Positions 62,404 through 64,000 of a stretch of DNA of 64,000 nt are shown here, one piece after another (the stretch's first letter is position 1; every line of letters starts with the position of its first letter). Made by a program: the position numbers and the translations under genes. The stretch covers positions 1 to 64,000 of the forward strand of contig JBGTIS010000253.1 of NCBI GenBank assembly GCA_041745535.1. Direction: 5' to 3'. This stretch comes from JBGTIS01 sp041745535. Its GTDB lineage: Bacteria > Bacteroidota > Bacteroidia > Cytophagales > Cyclobacteriaceae. Below the pieces are notes generated by a model, which was given only the letters and a program-made list of their open reading frames with translations, was not told where the DNA came from and searched no databases.

Positions 62404-63135
62404 TTACTTTTCTGTGAATACAATATGAATGGCATCGTAATATAAAGTGGTCAAACCTTCAAACCCCGAATCTGTGCCTACCATAACCCAAAGCTCGCCT
62501 TTGCTGCTGGACTTTTTAGAGAAAGATAAGCCAGTCTCATCGTTATGGAGGTTGATCATGGTATACACTTCCTCATCGCCTGCTATACCGATGTTGCCAA
62601 TTACCACCACATCGTCGGTTCTTTCACCTTTTACAAGCTCCGTCAGATTGTCCCAGTTGGGCCTTTCATGCTCCTGGTCATCTTCTACCGTGCCAGGTTC
62701 TTCCTGTATAGCTCCGATTTTCACTACCACACTGGCGCCCGGTGACCCGCCAGCGCCCGGTGCGCTTTCAGGATATTTAGAGGCCAGATCAATATCAAAA
62801 CTGATGTCATATGTAGCGTTTGGTTTTAGTCCGGTGATTTTCCTGGTGAGCAACATCAGCAGATCGTCGCTGGTATTGTTGCCGGAGATCTCCAGTGCTT
62901 TTTTGTTTTGGGGCAAACCAGCGGGTAAGGTAGTATGCTTAAACGAAAGTCCCATGTCTTCCTCTTTTCCTACAGGATAATCAGCAAATAGGGCCGTCCA
63001 GCCTTCCGTTCCTTCTTCAAAGTCATAATCGAAGCTGAAGCTTTTATCAAAATCCGTATCGTCTTCCTGACAGGCAGCGATAAAAAATAAAGCGCTCAAC
63101 ACAAAAAGGGTTGAAAAAACTGATTTGTACTGCAT
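62404..63135 (-). CDS. exported lipoprotein, tandem paralog B
   Basis: A 243-residue lipoprotein (lipobox IAAC, C22) similar to the neighbour at 61446 over its full length, with YDFEEGTEGWTALFADYP, KITGLKPNATYDISFDI, GGSPGASVVVKIG, VKGERTDDVVVIGNIGIAG and ELWVMVGTDSGFEGLTTLYYD. About 60 percent of residues match by eye. Differences are concentrated in the middle (EPGTVEDDQEHERPNWDN against EEPKAIEGDLGYAANVPNWDN). Both may belong to one surface system, with a change in binding loop. Confidence 0.85.
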   Translation of the reverse strand: MQYKSVFSTLFVLSALFFIAACQEDDTDFDKSFSFDYDFEEGTEGWTALFADYPVGKEEDMGLSFKHTTLPAGLPQNKKALEISGNNTSDDLLMLLTRKITGLKPNATYDISFDIDLASKYPESAPGAGGSPGASVVVKIGAIQEEPGTVEDDQEHERPNWDNLTELVKGERTDDVVVIGNIGIAGDEEVYTMINLHNDETGLSFSKKSSSKGELWVMVGTDSGFEGLTTLYYDAIHIVFTEK

Positions 63136-63310
63136 AATAAAACAGGTTTATGTGGTGATAAATTTTATTTATCCTAAGACCCTGAAATAAACCTGAAAGT
63201 TGGATTGACAACCCCCTGCTACTACAAAATTTTATAGAAAGCCTCTTAAACATATCAGGAATAACCTCTCCTGCTGAATCTTTTTTGTTTTCGCCAAAAA
63301 TTAAAGCATA

Positions 63311-64000
63311 TTAATTCCTGTTCTCATAGGCAGGCACCGCCGGCCGAACCGGTGGTTTTTCTTTCAACAGCCGCAGTGCTTCCTGGATGGCACGTTCCAG
63401 TTGCGGATCTTTGCCTTTGGCCAGCATCGCCGGATCTTCTTTTACTTCAATGTCGGGCGACACGCCTACACCTTCTTTAAACCATTTCCCATCGGGATCG
63501 AACATGCGGAATGTGGGCACGGTTACATAACCCCCATCAATTAAAGAGGGCGCGCCGGAAATACCGATTAGTCCGCCCCAGGTGCGGGTACCAATTAGCG
63601 GACCAAGGCCGGCTTTGCGGAAATAATCGGGAAAGGCATCGCCACCGGAGCCGCTCCATCCATTGATCAGCATTACTTTAGGGCCAAAATTGCCCACTGG
63701 TGGCCATTGCCAGGTTCTGCCATCCCTTACTGCCCAGAAAGCCAGCGGTTTCCGATCCAGCAATTCAATAAACCGATCGGGAATCTGGCCGCCATTGTTG
63801 AAACGCTCGTCTATAATAAGCCCATCTTTGGTAAACTGTGAATAGAACATCCGGGTAAGCTCCAACTGCCCGTCGCGGGCGGTGCTGGGCACATAAATGT
63901 ATCCGATTTTCCCATCGGTAGCTTCTGCTACGCTTTTCCGGTTGGCTTCTATCCATTCCAGGTTTCTGAGCCGGGTTTCATCGCTCAGGGTTTTTACCAG
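63311..64000 (-). CDS. S41 peptidase, tricorn-like, C-terminal part
   Basis: The C-terminal 230 codons of a large tricorn-type serine protease; the frame runs without a stop through the window edge at 64000, so the N-terminus (beta-propeller and PDZ parts) is outside. The nucleophile Ser is in SGSGGDAFPDYF, followed by GLGPLIGTRTWGGLIGI and DGGYVTVP, close to the tricorn pattern. The upstream KIGYIYVPSTARDGQLE links to the PDZ-catalytic junction. The family trims peptides, and in Bacteroidota it is usually exported. It is upstream of the two lipoproteins on the same strand, 175 bases away. Confidence 0.93.
   Translation of the reverse strand: MVKTLSDETRLRNLEWIEANRKSVAEATDGKIGYIYVPSTARDGQLELTRMFYSQFTKDGLIIDERFNNGGQIPDRFIELLDRKPLAFWAVRDGRTWQWPPVGNFGPKVMLINGWSGSGGDAFPDYFRKAGLGPLIGTRTWGGLIGISGAPSLIDGGYVTVPTFRMFDPDGKWFKEGVGVSPDIEVKEDPAMLAKGKDPQLERAIQEALRLLKEKPPVRPAVPAYENRN

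Overview
The window looks like chromosomal DNA of a Bacteroidota member, most likely Cytophagales. The basis is the set of Bacteroidota signatures: type IX secretion (T9SS) sorting domains, a PorW/SprE-like lipoprotein, an F-type ATPase operon without beta and epsilon genes and with a long signal-bearing subunit a, an AT-rich non-coding fraction, and pheT, zapA and rny side by side. No rRNA, recognisable tRNA, transposase, prophage or CRISPR array was seen. The DNA reads as core chromosome with a few accessory patches.

Layout. 0-6 kb (minus): rny, zapA, a ZapB-like coiled-coil gene, pheT and a DUF1684 gene. 6.7-11.4 kb: two tandem paralogous secreted esterases with PKD repeats and T9SS tails, each closed by a terminator. 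11.7-14.8 kb: LMW phosphatase and fbp, facing a methyltransferase plus UbiA-like membrane gene pair. 14.9-22 kb (minus): M23 peptidase, bactofilin, atpZ, an AtpI-like gene, atpB-E-F-H-A-G. 22-29 kb (plus): PorW/SprE-like lipoprotein, class A PBP, an ECF-like sigma factor with a membrane TPR partner, and a 54-residue L7/L12-like miniprotein. 29-34.8 kb: aldose epimerase, sulfatase plus cupin, DUF6146 lipoprotein, a peptidase-MA gene whose signal peptide lies out of frame, and a repeat-bearing gene-poor stretch.

34.9-43.2 kb: tgt, an LptF/G permease, a DMT exporter, greA-HIT, purB, ferredoxin, M3 peptidase. 43.6-50.6 kb: a PepSY-like protein split by Asn/Met-rich repeats, Wzi, DUF3445, an unknown membrane protein, an ABC exporter. 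50.6-54.4 kb (minus): SDR gene, NtrC-type regulator, histidine kinase. 54.4-58.1 kb: a cluster of three consensus DnaA boxes, an orphan TRAP binding protein, a YeeZ-like protein, hemA. 58.1-64 kb: an orphan terminator that may end a small RNA, clpB behind twin palindromes, two tandem lipoprotein paralogs, and a tricorn-like protease cut by the window edge.

Most genes are housekeeping. The points most worth following are the DnaA-box cluster (possible oriC), the interrupted PepSY-like domain, the possible small RNA and paired operators upstream of clpB, the coding overlap of bactofilin and atpZ, the out-of-frame signal peptide at 33.7 kb, and the tRNA-guanine transglycosylase without zinc cysteines. 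I found no clear multi-gene system that I would call new.
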